A stretch of 64,000 bases of DNA from an uncultured Collinsella sp. (GTDB lineage Bacteria; Actinomycetota; Coriobacteriia; Coriobacteriales; Coriobacteriaceae): assembly GCA_902495355.1 (NCBI GenBank), contig CABUWV010000001.1, forward strand, positions 1 to 64,000, in the 5' to 3' direction. Every line of letters begins with the position of its first letter. Positions within the stretch are counted from its first letter, which is position 1. The notes under the pieces were generated by a model. That model was not told the origin of the DNA and ran no database searches. It worked only from the letters and a program-made list of their open reading frames with translations. Below, piece after piece: positions 43,246-52,259 of the stretch. The position numbers were made by a program, and so were the translations under genes.

Positions 43246-45018
43246 ATGATTGAAACTGAGAACAAGGTGTATGCCCGTCGCTGCGAGAGCCATGTCGAGG
43301 CCCTGCGCCACGCCGTTCCGGGCTGCATCGAGAAGGTCGAGTGGCAGTGCGAGGACCAGCTGACGATTACCGTCAAGCAGGACAAGCTGCCCGAGGCCGT
43401 CCACTACCTGTATTACGAGCGCTACGGCTGGATTCCCGTGATCATCGGCAACGATGAGCGCAGTCTGTGCGGCCGTTACGCCGTGTACTACGTCATCTCC
43501 ATGGAGGGGGAGGACCCCGGCTGGGTGACTGTGCGCACCGAGGTCGATCCCGCCAAGATGACGTTCCCGTCCGTGACGCCGTTCGTCCCCGCCTGCGTGT
43601 GGGGCGAGCGCGAGCTGCGCGATATGTTCGGCCTGATCCCCGAGGGTCTGCCCGATCGTCGTCGCCTGGTGCTGCCCGATGACTGGCCCAGCGGCCTGTA
43701 CCCGCTGCGCAAGGACTCCATGGACTACCGCTTCCGTCCCGCTCCCGCGAGCGACATGGAAAACTATGAGTTCTTGGCCGATACCAAGGGCAAGGAGACC
43801 ACACTCGTCCCCATGGGCCCGTTGCACATTACCTCCGACGAGCCCGGCCACTTCCGCCTGTTCGTCGAGGGCGAGACGATCGTCGACGCCGACTACCGTC
43901 TGTTCTACGTGCACCGCGGCATGGAGAAGGTCGCCGAGACGCGCCTGAACTATGACGCCGTGACGTTCCTCGCCGACCGCATCTGCGGCATCTGCGGCTG
44001 CGCCCACTCGGTGGCCTATGCCGAGGCCGTCGAGCGCGCCCAGGGCATCCATGTCCCGCCGCGCGCCCAGTACATCCGCGCCATCATGCTCGAGGTCGAG
44101 CGCCTGCACTCGCATCTGCTCAACATTGGCCTGGCATCGCACTACACGGGCTTCGACTCCGGCTTCCAGCAGTTCTTCCGCGTCCGCGAGAAGTCCATGG
44201 ACCTGGCCGAGAAGCTCTCCGGTCACCGCAAGACCTACGGCCTCAACGTGATCGGCGGCGTGCGTCGTGACATTTTGGCCGAGCAGAAGCTCTCCACGCT
44301 CACGACCATCCACCAGCTGCGCTCCGAGGTTCAGGAGCTCGTCGACGTTCTGCTCTCCACGCCCAACTTTATCGAGCGTACGAGCGGTATCGGCATTCTG
44401 GACCGCAAGATCGCTCGCGACTTCTCGCCGGTCGGCCCGCTCATGCGCGGCTCGGGCTATGCCCGCGACGTGCGCTTTGACCATCCCTTCGACGGCTACG
44501 CCGATCCGGAAGTCCAAAAGATGCACGCCGCCACGGCAGATACCTGCGATGCTTTCGGCCGTACCGCCGTTCGCATCCAGGAGGTCTACGATTCGATCGA
44601 TATGATCGAGACCATGCTCGAGAACTGCCCGTCGGGCCCCATCCTCACCACGGATTGGGAGTACACCCCGCACAAGTACGCCATCGGCGCCACCGAGGCG
44701 CCGCGCGGCGAGGACGTGCACTGGGCCATGCTCGGCAACAACCAGAAGTGCTACCGCTGGCGCGCCAAGGCCGCCACGTACAGCAACTGGCCGGTCCTGC
44801 GCTACATGTTCCGCGGCAACACCGTGGGCGACGCGGCGCTGATCGTCGGCTCGCTCGACCCGTGCTACTCCTGCACCGACCGCGTGACGGTGACCGATGT
44901 CGCCGCCAAGCGCGATCACGTGCTCGACAAGGAGCAGTTCGAGAACGTCTGGCGCGACAAGTCGCCGCTTGCGGGCGAGGGCACCATGGCCGCCCCGCTC
45001 GATGAGGAGGCGCTCTAA
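43246..45018 (+). CDS. hyfG: Ni-Fe hydrogenase large subunit (HyfG/HycE)
   Basis: A 590-residue protein. Residues 1-165 form a NuoC-like domain (ERYGWIPVIIG, WGERELRDMFGL); the rest is the group 4 Ni-Fe large subunit. The two Ni-binding pairs are RICGICGCAHS near residue 245 and DPCYSCTDRV near 538. About 45 residues follow the second pair, forming the C-terminal peptide that HycI removes after Ni insertion. It reduces protons to H2 with electrons from the HyfH/HyfI chain. Confidence 0.94.
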   Translation: MIETENKVYARRCESHVEALRHAVPGCIEKVEWQCEDQLTITVKQDKLPEAVHYLYYERYGWIPVIIGNDERSLCGRYAVYYVISMEGEDPGWVTVRTEVDPAKMTFPSVTPFVPACVWGERELRDMFGLIPEGLPDRRRLVLPDDWPSGLYPLRKDSMDYRFRPAPASDMENYEFLADTKGKETTLVPMGPLHITSDEPGHFRLFVEGETIVDADYRLFYVHRGMEKVAETRLNYDAVTFLADRICGICGCAHSVAYAEAVERAQGIHVPPRAQYIRAIMLEVERLHSHLLNIGLASHYTGFDSGFQQFFRVREKSMDLAEKLSGHRKTYGLNVIGGVRRDILAEQKLSTLTTIHQLRSEVQELVDVLLSTPNFIERTSGIGILDRKIARDFSPVGPLMRGSGYARDVRFDHPFDGYADPEVQKMHAATADTCDAFGRTAVRIQEVYDSIDMIETMLENCPSGPILTTDWEYTPHKYAIGATEAPRGEDVHWAMLGNNQKCYRWRAKAATYSNWPVLRYMFRGNTVGDAALIVGSLDPCYSCTDRVTVTDVAAKRDHVLDKEQFENVWRDKSPLAGEGTMAAPLDEEAL

Positions 45019-45019
45019 T

Positions 45020-45736
45020 ATGCTGAAGCTTTGGAAGGTTAACGCCAAGGCCGGCGACGCGACGGTCAAGTACCCGTTTGCGCCGTTCCCCACCAACAAG
45101 GACATGCGCGGCAAGCCCGAGCACAATGCCGAGCTCTGCATCGCCTGCGGTGCCTGCGGTGTGGCGTGCCCGGCCGATGCCATTCGCATGGACACCGACC
45201 TTGCGGCCGATACCATCACCTGGTCGATTGACTACGGTCGCTGCATCTTCTGCGGCCGTTGCGAGGAAGCGTGCCCCATGGAGGCCATCAAGCTCACCGA
45301 GGAGTTTGAGCTGGCCGTCATGAGCAAGGACGACCTCACCAGTAAGAGCGTCTATACGCTCGAGCACTGCTCGCGTTGCGGCAAGCCGTTTGCCCCGCAC
45401 AAGGAAATCGACTACGCCAAGCGCCTGCTGCAAAAGGCCGGCGGTATGGAGGCCGAGCAGGCCGCCCGTACCGTCGGTATGTGCCAGGAGTGCAAGCGCG
45501 AGCTCGACGCCCTGCGCGCCGCCTCGGCCGTAAAGACCAGCAACGCGCGCGGCATGGCTGCCAACGAGACGCTTGCGTCCGGTGAGCCCCAGGGCCCCGG
45601 TATGGAGTATCTGGGCGGCCACGGCGTGAACCCGGAGTATATCGACCGCGAGCTCAACCCCGATGCGCCCGAGATTCCCGCCGGTCCGGCGCCGGTCGAG
45701 GGCATCATCATGGATTTTGAAATGAAGGAGGAGTAA
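45020..45736 (+). CDS. hyfH: Hydrogenase-4 4Fe-4S subunit, NuoI-like (HyfH/HycF)
   Basis: A 238-residue protein with two ferredoxin motifs, CIACGACGVACPADAI and CIFCGRCEEACPMEAI, plus two CxxC pairs further on (HCSRCGKPF, CQECKRE). It relays electrons between the polyferredoxins and HyfI. ATG 45020 lies 1 nt after the large-subunit stop with GAGGAGG upstream; longer frames begin inside that gene. The C-terminal 70 residues are Pro- and Gly-rich. Confidence 0.9.
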   Translation: MLKLWKVNAKAGDATVKYPFAPFPTNKDMRGKPEHNAELCIACGACGVACPADAIRMDTDLAADTITWSIDYGRCIFCGRCEEACPMEAIKLTEEFELAVMSKDDLTSKSVYTLEHCSRCGKPFAPHKEIDYAKRLLQKAGGMEAEQAARTVGMCQECKRELDALRAASAVKTSNARGMAANETLASGEPQGPGMEYLGGHGVNPEYIDRELNPDAPEIPAGPAPVEGIIMDFEMKEE

Positions 45737-45738
45737 CC

Positions 45739-46521
45739 ATGGCCGAACCCACGCTTTTGCCCGAGCGGCTCCAGTACCGCCCGACCAAGATCGAGCTCGA
45801 CGAGAGCATCGAGAAGGCCAAGGCGACCCTTCTTAAGAAGATCAAGCGCTCGGTGTACGTCTACCGTGTCGACTGCGGCGGCTGCAACGGCTGCGAGATC
45901 GAGATCTTCGGTTCCATCACGCCCGTCTTCGACGTCGAGCGCTTTGGCATCAAGGTCGTGCCCTCGCCCCGTCACGCCGACGTGCTGCTGTACACCGGTG
46001 CGGTGACGCGTGCCATGCGCATGCCGGCCCTGCGCGCCTTTGAGGCTGCACCCGATCCCAAGATCGTGGTGTCCTATGGCGCGTGCGCCTGCACCGGCGG
46101 CATCTTCTACGACAACTACTGCGTCTGGGGCGGCACGGACAAGATTCTGCCGGTCGATGTCTACATCCCCGGCTGCCCGCCCAGCCCCGCGCAGACCATC
46201 TACGGCTTTGCCATGGCGCTCGGTCTGCTGGACCAAAAGCTCCATGCCGAGACCACGGTGGAGGCCGCCGGCGAGCAGGCCGATATCCTGCACCCCGGTG
46301 TGCCGTACAAGCTGCGCGTTGCCATCGAGCGCGAGGCTCGCGCCATGAGCGGCTACCGTTACGGCCGCGATTTGGCCAATGAGTTTATGGATACGCTCGA
46401 GGGCGCGCCCAAGGGCGATATCCGCGGTGCCATGGCGCTGCTCATCGACAAGCAGGACGATCCGCGCCGCGTTGAGGTCTACTCGGCGCTGCAGGATCTG
46501 GTGCTGGCCGGAGGTCGCTAG
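45739..46521 (+). CDS. hyfI: Ni-Fe hydrogenase small subunit (HyfI/HycG)
   Basis: A 260-residue NuoB-like protein carrying one 4Fe-4S centre: VDCGGCNGCEIEIFG, SYGACACTGGIF and VDVYIPGCPPSPAQTIYG supply the cysteines. It is the proximal electron donor to the Ni-Fe site. The C-terminal extension of about 80 residues is typical of group 4 enzymes. No Tat signal is present, consistent with a complex facing the cytoplasm. Confidence 0.93.
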   Translation: MAEPTLLPERLQYRPTKIELDESIEKAKATLLKKIKRSVYVYRVDCGGCNGCEIEIFGSITPVFDVERFGIKVVPSPRHADVLLYTGAVTRAMRMPALRAFEAAPDPKIVVSYGACACTGGIFYDNYCVWGGTDKILPVDVYIPGCPPSPAQTIYGFAMALGLLDQKLHAETTVEAAGEQADILHPGVPYKLRVAIEREARAMSGYRYGRDLANEFMDTLEGAPKGDIRGAMALLIDKQDDPRRVEVYSALQDLVLAGGR

Positions 46522-47103
46522 ATGGAGCTCACGGACCGCTCTGGTTACTTTGCGGGCCCCGGTATGCTCGGCGGCTCCTTTGGCGATGCCTCGCGCGCAA
46601 GCGACGAGGCCGCCGAGGGCGTCGCCGACCCCTGCCTGGGCCATGCGCCCGACCAGGTGGTCTTCTATGAGCTCACGCGTAAGTTTGTGGAGACCGAGGA
46701 AGACGTTCCCCAGGAGGCCTGCGACGTGCTGTACTACACGCTCGCCGTGGGCCACCACACCGGCGTGCTCGACTGCTTTGAGCCGCGCCTGTCGGTGCCG
46801 GTGGATGTCTTCTTTTCGCTCGTCGACGCACTGCCGGAGGGGGAGGCCAAGACCAAGTTCGAGGCCATCCGCTCCTTTGGCGAGTGCCAGCTCGACAAGG
46901 CGGCGGTGCCGTCGCTGCTCGAGGCCTGTGATGCGCTGCTCGACGAGCGCGGTTTTCGTGGGTCGGCCAAGGCCGGCATCTCGGTGTTCGACGACGACTT
47001 TGGCCTGCATGCCCAGCAGGTCGCGTTTCTGATGAAGTTTCGCGATCTGGTTGAGCGCGTGCGCGATGTGTCGGGCGTGTATCTGACGGGGAGGTTGCAG
47101 TAA
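46522..47103 (+). CDS. hycH: Formate hydrogenlyase maturation/assembly protein (HycH/HyfJ)
   Basis: A 193-residue acidic protein without membrane spans. The KAGISVFDDDFGLHAQQVAFL and VFYELTRKFVE segments and the position between hyfI and the protease gene fit HycH/HyfJ, which is needed for hydrogenase-3 maturation. Similarity is judged by position and a few motifs only. It starts directly after the hyfI stop and overlaps the next gene by one base. Confidence 0.75.
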   Translation: MELTDRSGYFAGPGMLGGSFGDASRASDEAAEGVADPCLGHAPDQVVFYELTRKFVETEEDVPQEACDVLYYTLAVGHHTGVLDCFEPRLSVPVDVFFSLVDALPEGEAKTKFEAIRSFGECQLDKAAVPSLLEACDALLDERGFRGSAKAGISVFDDDFGLHAQQVAFLMKFRDLVERVRDVSGVYLTGRLQ

Positions 47104-47606
47104 TGGGTCGCGTTGTGGATGGACGTGTGAACGGCGCCCCGTTTGCGGGTATCGTGCTCACGGCGGGAAGCGTGCTGCGTGCCGACGATGCCGCCGGCCC
47201 CGTGCTCTCCAAAAAGATGGAAGACGCACCCATCGCCGGTTGGTACACCATCGACGGCGGCCAAACGCCCGAGGACGACATCATCGAGGTCAAGCGCGAG
47301 CGTCCGCCGCGTTTGGTTTTGGTCGATGCCGCCGACATGGCGCTGCCCGTCGGCGCCATCCGCTTGCTCGACAAACGTGATGTGGCCCGCAAGTCGATGT
47401 TCACCACGCATTCGCTTCCTTTGTCGATTTTGATCGAGGAAATCGAACAATCGTGTGATGATATCGTCTTCGTTGGGATTCAGCCGGGCGACACGGAGTT
47501 CTACAACCCCATGTCCCCGGAGGTCTTTGAGGCCGTCGACGCCGTGTACGACGCCGTGGCCGCCAACGACTTTTCCCACTTTGTCCGCTTGGGGCAAGAG
47601 CAATAG
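47103..47606 (+). CDS. hycI: Hydrogenase maturation protease (HycI family)
   Basis: A 167-residue endopeptidase of the HycI/HyaD family that clips the C-terminal tail of the large subunit once Ni is inserted. Metal-binding residues are in LRADDAAGPVL (Asp), LVDAADM (Asp) and FTTHSLPLS (His). The usual GN before the first Asp is GS here. It shares one base with the preceding gene. The C-terminal GIQPGDTEFYNPMSPEV is typical. Confidence 0.87.
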   Translation: MGRVVDGRVNGAPFAGIVLTAGSVLRADDAAGPVLSKKMEDAPIAGWYTIDGGQTPEDDIIEVKRERPPRLVLVDAADMALPVGAIRLLDKRDVARKSMFTTHSLPLSILIEEIEQSCDDIVFVGIQPGDTEFYNPMSPEVFEAVDAVYDAVAANDFSHFVRLGQEQ

Positions 47607-47645
47607 GAGCGCTTGTCCCTGCTGATTAGGAAAGAAGTGATTGAC

Positions 47646-48485
47646 ATGGCAGATTCCAAGGTGGAGTATCCCGCTCCCGATTGCCTGGCGCCCGCCGCGA
47701 TCGAGGCCAAAACCGAGGCCGCCGGCGTAACCAAGGCCAACCTGCCGGTCGCAAAGGCCTTTGTTTTGGCGATGTTCGCCGGCGCGTTCATTGCCTTCGG
47801 TGGCCTGTTCCTTACCGTGTTCTTGAGCGATAGCGCGCTGGGCTGGGGCGCCCAGCGCGTCGTGGGCGGCCTGTGCTTTTGCCTGGGCCTGGTGCTGGTA
47901 CTGGTGTGTGGCGCCGAGTTGTTCACCGGTAACTCGCTTATGGTCTGCGCGCTCAAGAGCAAAAAGATCACCCTGGTCCAGATGCTCAAGGCCTGGGTCG
48001 TCGTATGGGTCGGTAACTTTGTCGGTGCCCTGTTCATCGTCTTTTTGGTGTACATGGCCGGCATTTATAAGCTCAACGGCGAGGCGGTCGCCAATTCCAT
48101 GGTGAACGTTGCCGCCGGTAAGGTGTCGATCGACTGGGTGACGATCTTCTTCCGCGGCATCCTATGCAACATCTTTGTGTGCCTGGCCGTGTGGATCGGC
48201 ACTGCGGGTAAGACCGTAGTCGATAAGGTTGTGGGCATTTTGCTTCCCATCGCCGCCTTTGTGGCCTGCGGTTTTGAGCACTGCGTCGCCAACATGTACT
48301 TTTTGCCCATGGGCGCCGTGATGCATGCGTGCGGCTACGGTGCCGACGTCGCCGGCGCCGATGCGCTCAACGCCGCGGGCATTGCGTTTAACCTGTCCGC
48401 CGCCACGCTGGGCAACATCGTGGGCGGCGCGGTTCTGGTCGCGCTCGGCTACTGGTTTATCTACGCCAAGAAGTCCGAGGCGTAA
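47646..48485 (+). CDS. focA: Formate/nitrite transporter family channel (FocA-like)
   Basis: A 279-residue FNT channel with six spans. Recognisable are the half-helix motifs FAGAFIAFGGLFLTV, CGAELFTGNSLM, WVVVWVGNFVGAL and GFEHCVANMYFLP (central His). Placed last in the operon, it would import or release formate, the substrate of FdhF. The start is ATG 47646; the ribosome site is weak (GGAAAG rather distant). A terminator follows. Confidence 0.9.
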   Translation: MADSKVEYPAPDCLAPAAIEAKTEAAGVTKANLPVAKAFVLAMFAGAFIAFGGLFLTVFLSDSALGWGAQRVVGGLCFCLGLVLVLVCGAELFTGNSLMVCALKSKKITLVQMLKAWVVVWVGNFVGALFIVFLVYMAGIYKLNGEAVANSMVNVAAGKVSIDWVTIFFRGILCNIFVCLAVWIGTAGKTVVDKVVGILLPIAAFVACGFEHCVANMYFLPMGAVMHACGYGADVAGADALNAAGIAFNLSAATLGNIVGGAVLVALGYWFIYAKKSEA

Positions 48486-48507
48486 GGTACCGTCTGTTTG
48501 ACGTTGG

Positions 48508-48543
48508 GCCTCCCGCGGGGCGTTGCCGTGCGGGAGGCTTTTT
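48508..48543 (+). terminator. Terminator of the formate hydrogenlyase operon
   Basis: GCCTCCCGC and GCGGGAGGC form a perfect 9-bp stem followed by TTTTT. Confidence 0.85.
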
Positions 48544-48607
48544 GGGTCTGGGGCTCGTTGTCGGGCTTTTGGACTGTTGTGTTTGGCTGATGAAAGGGGT
48601 AATCGAG

Positions 48608-50725
48608 ATGGCATCTGCTGCGAAGCGTGACGGTCGCACCGTGGTGACCACATGCGGGGGATGCTATGCCGATTGCGCCTTTGCGGCACGCGTTGAGGAC
48701 GGTCGCGTGGTGGCTGAGTTGCCGGTGCCGGGGCATCCGTGCTCGGCGCGTGCCCTGTGCGCCCGCGGACGGCATCGCCTGGCAATGCCGTTTGACGAGC
48801 GCGACCGGATTTTGCATCCCATGCGTCGACGAGCTGATGGCTCGGGGTTCGATGCGATTTCCTGGGATGAGGCGTTTGCCCAGATTGCCGAGCGTCTTTT
48901 GGGGATTGTTGACGGGCATGGTCCCCGTGCGCTGGGCATGACGCTCGGCGTGCCCTCGTTCGACCGCTACTGGGCGCATCGCTTTATGCATGCGCTTGGT
49001 TCGCCCAACGTGTACGGTGCCGACGGTGCCTGCGAGGTAAGCCGTCTCACCGGCTGGGAGCACAGCCTGGGCTATAGTCCCGCTTCCGACCTGGCGCATA
49101 CCGATTGCACTATGTATCTGGGGCGTTCCATTGTCGATTCGTCGACGATGGGGGCCGTTGATGCGCTCAACGATGCCCGTCGGCGCGGGGCGAAAATCAT
49201 CGTCGTGGACCCGCGGCGCAGTGGCTCGGCTGCGCTCGCCGACCGCTGGTTGCGCGTACGCCCGGGCTGCGACCTAGCCTTGCTGCTGGGCATTGCGCAT
49301 GTGCTCATTGCCGAGGACTTGTACGACCGCGAGTTTGTTGCCCGCTATACCACGGGCTTTGACGAGCTGGCGCAGGCGGCTGCTGTTTGGACGCCCGAGT
49401 GGGCCGAGTCGATGTGCGACGTGCCGGCCGCAGAGATTGTCGCTACGGCGCGCGATCTGGCTGCCGCCGCGCCTGCCGCCGTGGTGGATGCGGGCTTTCA
49501 TGGTGGCATCGGTATCGCGTATGCCAATAGCACCCAGACCGCGCGCGCTATCTGCCTGGTCGATGTGCTGCTGGGCTGTATTGGACATGCGGGCGGTGCA
49601 CTCAACCCGCCCACGCCGCTTGTGTTGGGCGACCTCGATCCCGCACGCTTTGCGACGCCGCCGGTACCGCGCGGGCCCAAGCTGGGGTCCGAGCGCTATC
49701 CACTGGTCGATCCGGTGCGCGGCCTGTGCACGACCATCGGCCAGTCGATTCTTGCCGGAGATTTGCGTGGGCTCATCGTCTATGCCAGTAACCCCGGTGC
49801 GGGCTATGGCAATGCACAGGCTTGGTTGGGCATTTTGCAGCGGCTCGACTTGCTCGTGACAATTGATATTCGCTGGTCCGAGACGGCGCGTGCTTCTGAC
49901 TTCGTGCTGCCCGACGTGACGTATCTGGAGGCCGACCGTGGCGTGGGAACGGTCGTGGGCGCCAACGATTCGCGGGTGTTCTACCGCAACGCCGTGCTGC
50001 CTGTGCAGCATGACGACACACGTCCCGGTCGGGAGATTTTTGCCGGTCTGGCGCAGGCGTGTGGCGTGGGCGAGTACTTCCAGTTTACGTCTGACAATCT
50101 GGCGGCTGCCCAGGTGGCGCCTTTTGGGATCGATCTGGACGAACTCAAGGAACGCGGCTGGGCCGACACGGGCGTCGCGTTGCCGTCGCGTACGGGCGAG
50201 CCTGCGATTCCCCTGTATGGCGGTAAAATTGCGCTGGCAAGCGACGTATGGGAACGAGCCGGCCTGGGTCGTGTACCCAACTGGATCGCTCCCATGGTTG
50301 AGCCCGGCCCGGGGATGTTTCGCCTCATTAGCGGCAACCGTCCCTTTGAGTCGCATACCTCGCGCAGACTCGCGGCCCAAGGTGCCGCCGAGGCGGGTTC
50401 CGACTTGGACGCCGTGCAGATGAATGCTGATGTTGCCGCACGCATGGGTATCGCCGACGGCGAGATCGTCGAGCTCGTGAGCGATATGGGCCGCGACCGC
50501 GTGCGCGTGGAGACGACGCCGTATCTGCATCCGGCGTGCATCTTTACGTCGGCCGCCCCCGGTGGGCGTTCGTTTGGTGCCGATGCCGGTTGCGCTCAAG
50601 CCTTGGGCGTGGGCCCGCTCGACCATACGCCGTTGCGTTGGGACCCGTTGACGGGTGCCGCGCTCACCCAGGAAAACGCCGTTCGCGTGGAAAAGATCGC
50701 GGCGCGCGAGGATAATAGCGATTGA
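48608..50725 (+). CDS. Orphan molybdopterin oxidoreductase (DMSO reductase superfamily)
   Basis: A 705-residue catalytic subunit. An N-terminal cluster (CGGCYADCAFAARV, then LCARGRHR) is followed by the Mo/W-bis-MGD domains: DGHGPRALGMTLG, GADGACEVSRLTGW (Cys probably the Mo ligand), VVDPRRSG and a C-terminal beta domain with SAAPGGRSFG. It resembles the formate-dehydrogenase/thiosulfate-reductase branch, but no Tat signal or partner Fe-S or membrane subunit lies nearby. The substrate is unknown. The start is ATG 48608, 8 nt after AAAGGGG. Confidence 0.8.
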   Translation: MASAAKRDGRTVVTTCGGCYADCAFAARVEDGRVVAELPVPGHPCSARALCARGRHRLAMPFDERDRILHPMRRRADGSGFDAISWDEAFAQIAERLLGIVDGHGPRALGMTLGVPSFDRYWAHRFMHALGSPNVYGADGACEVSRLTGWEHSLGYSPASDLAHTDCTMYLGRSIVDSSTMGAVDALNDARRRGAKIIVVDPRRSGSAALADRWLRVRPGCDLALLLGIAHVLIAEDLYDREFVARYTTGFDELAQAAAVWTPEWAESMCDVPAAEIVATARDLAAAAPAAVVDAGFHGGIGIAYANSTQTARAICLVDVLLGCIGHAGGALNPPTPLVLGDLDPARFATPPVPRGPKLGSERYPLVDPVRGLCTTIGQSILAGDLRGLIVYASNPGAGYGNAQAWLGILQRLDLLVTIDIRWSETARASDFVLPDVTYLEADRGVGTVVGANDSRVFYRNAVLPVQHDDTRPGREIFAGLAQACGVGEYFQFTSDNLAAAQVAPFGIDLDELKERGWADTGVALPSRTGEPAIPLYGGKIALASDVWERAGLGRVPNWIAPMVEPGPGMFRLISGNRPFESHTSRRLAAQGAAEAGSDLDAVQMNADVAARMGIADGEIVELVSDMGRDRVRVETTPYLHPACIFTSAAPGGRSFGADAGCAQALGVGPLDHTPLRWDPLTGAALTQENAVRVEKIAAREDNSD

Positions 50726-50801
50726 TTGACTCAGCCGATCGAATTGGCTGATGGTTTGACGTTCGAACGATTGATTCACCTTTGGTTTTGAAAGGCCGCA
50801 C

Positions 50802-52259
50802 ATGAGCGATAGCCAGAACATGTCCGATGAGGTACGCGCCCGCCTTCGCGCTATTCCTTCCGTCAACGAACTGCTTGCCGAGTGGCCGGTAGTGAAGGCG
50901 GCGGGGGAGACCTGCGACGCGGTGGTGCATGCCGCCGTCACGGCCGAGCTCGACGAGGAGCGCGCCGCCATTCGCGCCGGTGCCGCCCCGCGCTCTAAGC
51001 GCGACCTGGCCTCGGCTATCGAGTGGCGTGCACATCGATCCGCACTGCCGAGCCTGCGTCCTGCCGTCAACGCCACGGGTGTGGTCATCCATACCAACTT
51101 GGGTCGCGCCCCGCTCGCGGAGTCGGCGGCAAAGGCCGTGGCCGAGGTTGCGCGTGGGTACAGCACGCTCGAGTACAGTGTGGACACCTGCTCACGTGGG
51201 TCGCGCAAGGAGCACGCCGCGCAGCTGATCCGCTCACTTACCGGTGCCGAGGACGCGCTCGTGGTCAACAACAACGCCGCCGCGGTGCTGCTGGTGCTGG
51301 CGACTCATGCCGCGGGCAAAGAGGTCATCGTCAGCCGCGGCGAGCTTGTCGAGATTGGCGGCAGCTTCCGCATCCCCGATGTCATGGCGGCCTCGGGCGC
51401 CAAACTCGTCGAGGTCGGCGCCACCAACCGCACGCATCTGGGCGACTACGAGCGCGCCATCACGCCCGATACGGCGATGATCCTCAAGGTCCATCCTTCC
51501 AACTATCGCATCGAGGGCTTTCACGAGGAGGTGGGCTCTCGGGAGCTTGCGGCGCTTGCTCACAAGCATGGTCTGCTGTTCTACGAGGACCAGGGGTCGG
51601 GTGCGCTGTTGCCCGACGACATCTTGGTGCGCGGCGGTGAAGAAACCACGCCGGCTTCGGTTTCGGCTGGGCTCGATCTGGTGTCGTGCTCGGGCGATAA
51701 ACTGCTCGGTGCCGCACAGGCGGGCATTATCATGGGCCGCCGCGATCTGGTCCAGGCCTGTGGGTCACATCCGCTTATGCGTGCCCTGCGCCCGGGCAAG
51801 CTCGCACTGGCGGCGCTCGAGGCTACACTGCGCATCTACATGGATGGGGCGGATGTGGCCCATCGCGATATTCCGGTGCTCAGCATGCTTACGCTGCCGC
51901 AGGCTCATTTGGAGCGACGTGCCCGCAAGCTGCGCGATCGTATGGTCGCCGGGCTCGACAAGGCCGGTTGCCCGTGCGCCGTTCAGGTGGAGATCGTCGA
52001 GGAATCGTCAACCCCCGGCGGTGGCTCGCTTCCTACCATCGAGCTACCCACGATGTGCGTGGCCGTCTGCCCGGTCGACGGGCGCCTGTCCGTTGACGCG
52101 CTCAAACGCTCGCTTGTCCAGGACTTCGACACGCCGGTCGTCACGCGAACCTCGCACGATTGCATTTTGTTTGACGTTCGTACGCTTGTGGGCGACCGCG
52201 ATATCGAGACGGCGGCATCGACGCTCGTCGCGTGCGTTAAGAAGGCGATTGCTCGATGA
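50802..52259 (+). CDS. selA: L-seryl-tRNA(Sec) selenium transferase
   Basis: A 485-residue PLP enzyme that turns seryl-tRNA-Sec into selenocysteyl-tRNA-Sec with selenophosphate. Motifs are NATGVVIHTNLGRAPLAESA, YSTLEYSVDTCSRGSR, VVNNNAAAVLLVL, and the PLP lysine in LVSCSGDKLLGAAQAGIIMG. Full length matches the family. ATG 50802 follows GAAAGG. Its stop overlaps the selB start by 4 nt, so both are translated together. Confidence 0.95.
   Translation: MSDSQNMSDEVRARLRAIPSVNELLAEWPVVKAAGETCDAVVHAAVTAELDEERAAIRAGAAPRSKRDLASAIEWRAHRSALPSLRPAVNATGVVIHTNLGRAPLAESAAKAVAEVARGYSTLEYSVDTCSRGSRKEHAAQLIRSLTGAEDALVVNNNAAAVLLVLATHAAGKEVIVSRGELVEIGGSFRIPDVMAASGAKLVEVGATNRTHLGDYERAITPDTAMILKVHPSNYRIEGFHEEVGSRELAALAHKHGLLFYEDQGSGALLPDDILVRGGEETTPASVSAGLDLVSCSGDKLLGAAQAGIIMGRRDLVQACGSHPLMRALRPGKLALAALEATLRIYMDGADVAHRDIPVLSMLTLPQAHLERRARKLRDRMVAGLDKAGCPCAVQVEIVEESSTPGGGSLPTIELPTMCVAVCPVDGRLSVDALKRSLVQDFDTPVVTRTSHDCILFDVRTLVGDRDIETAASTLVACVKKAIAR

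Noticed and set aside
41194..45219. A 1341-codon open frame on the minus strand
   Set aside because: It runs antisense to hyfE-hyfH, whose motifs are unmistakable. High GC in third positions leaves long antisense frames without stops; the translation is low-complexity and rich in His, Arg and Gly.
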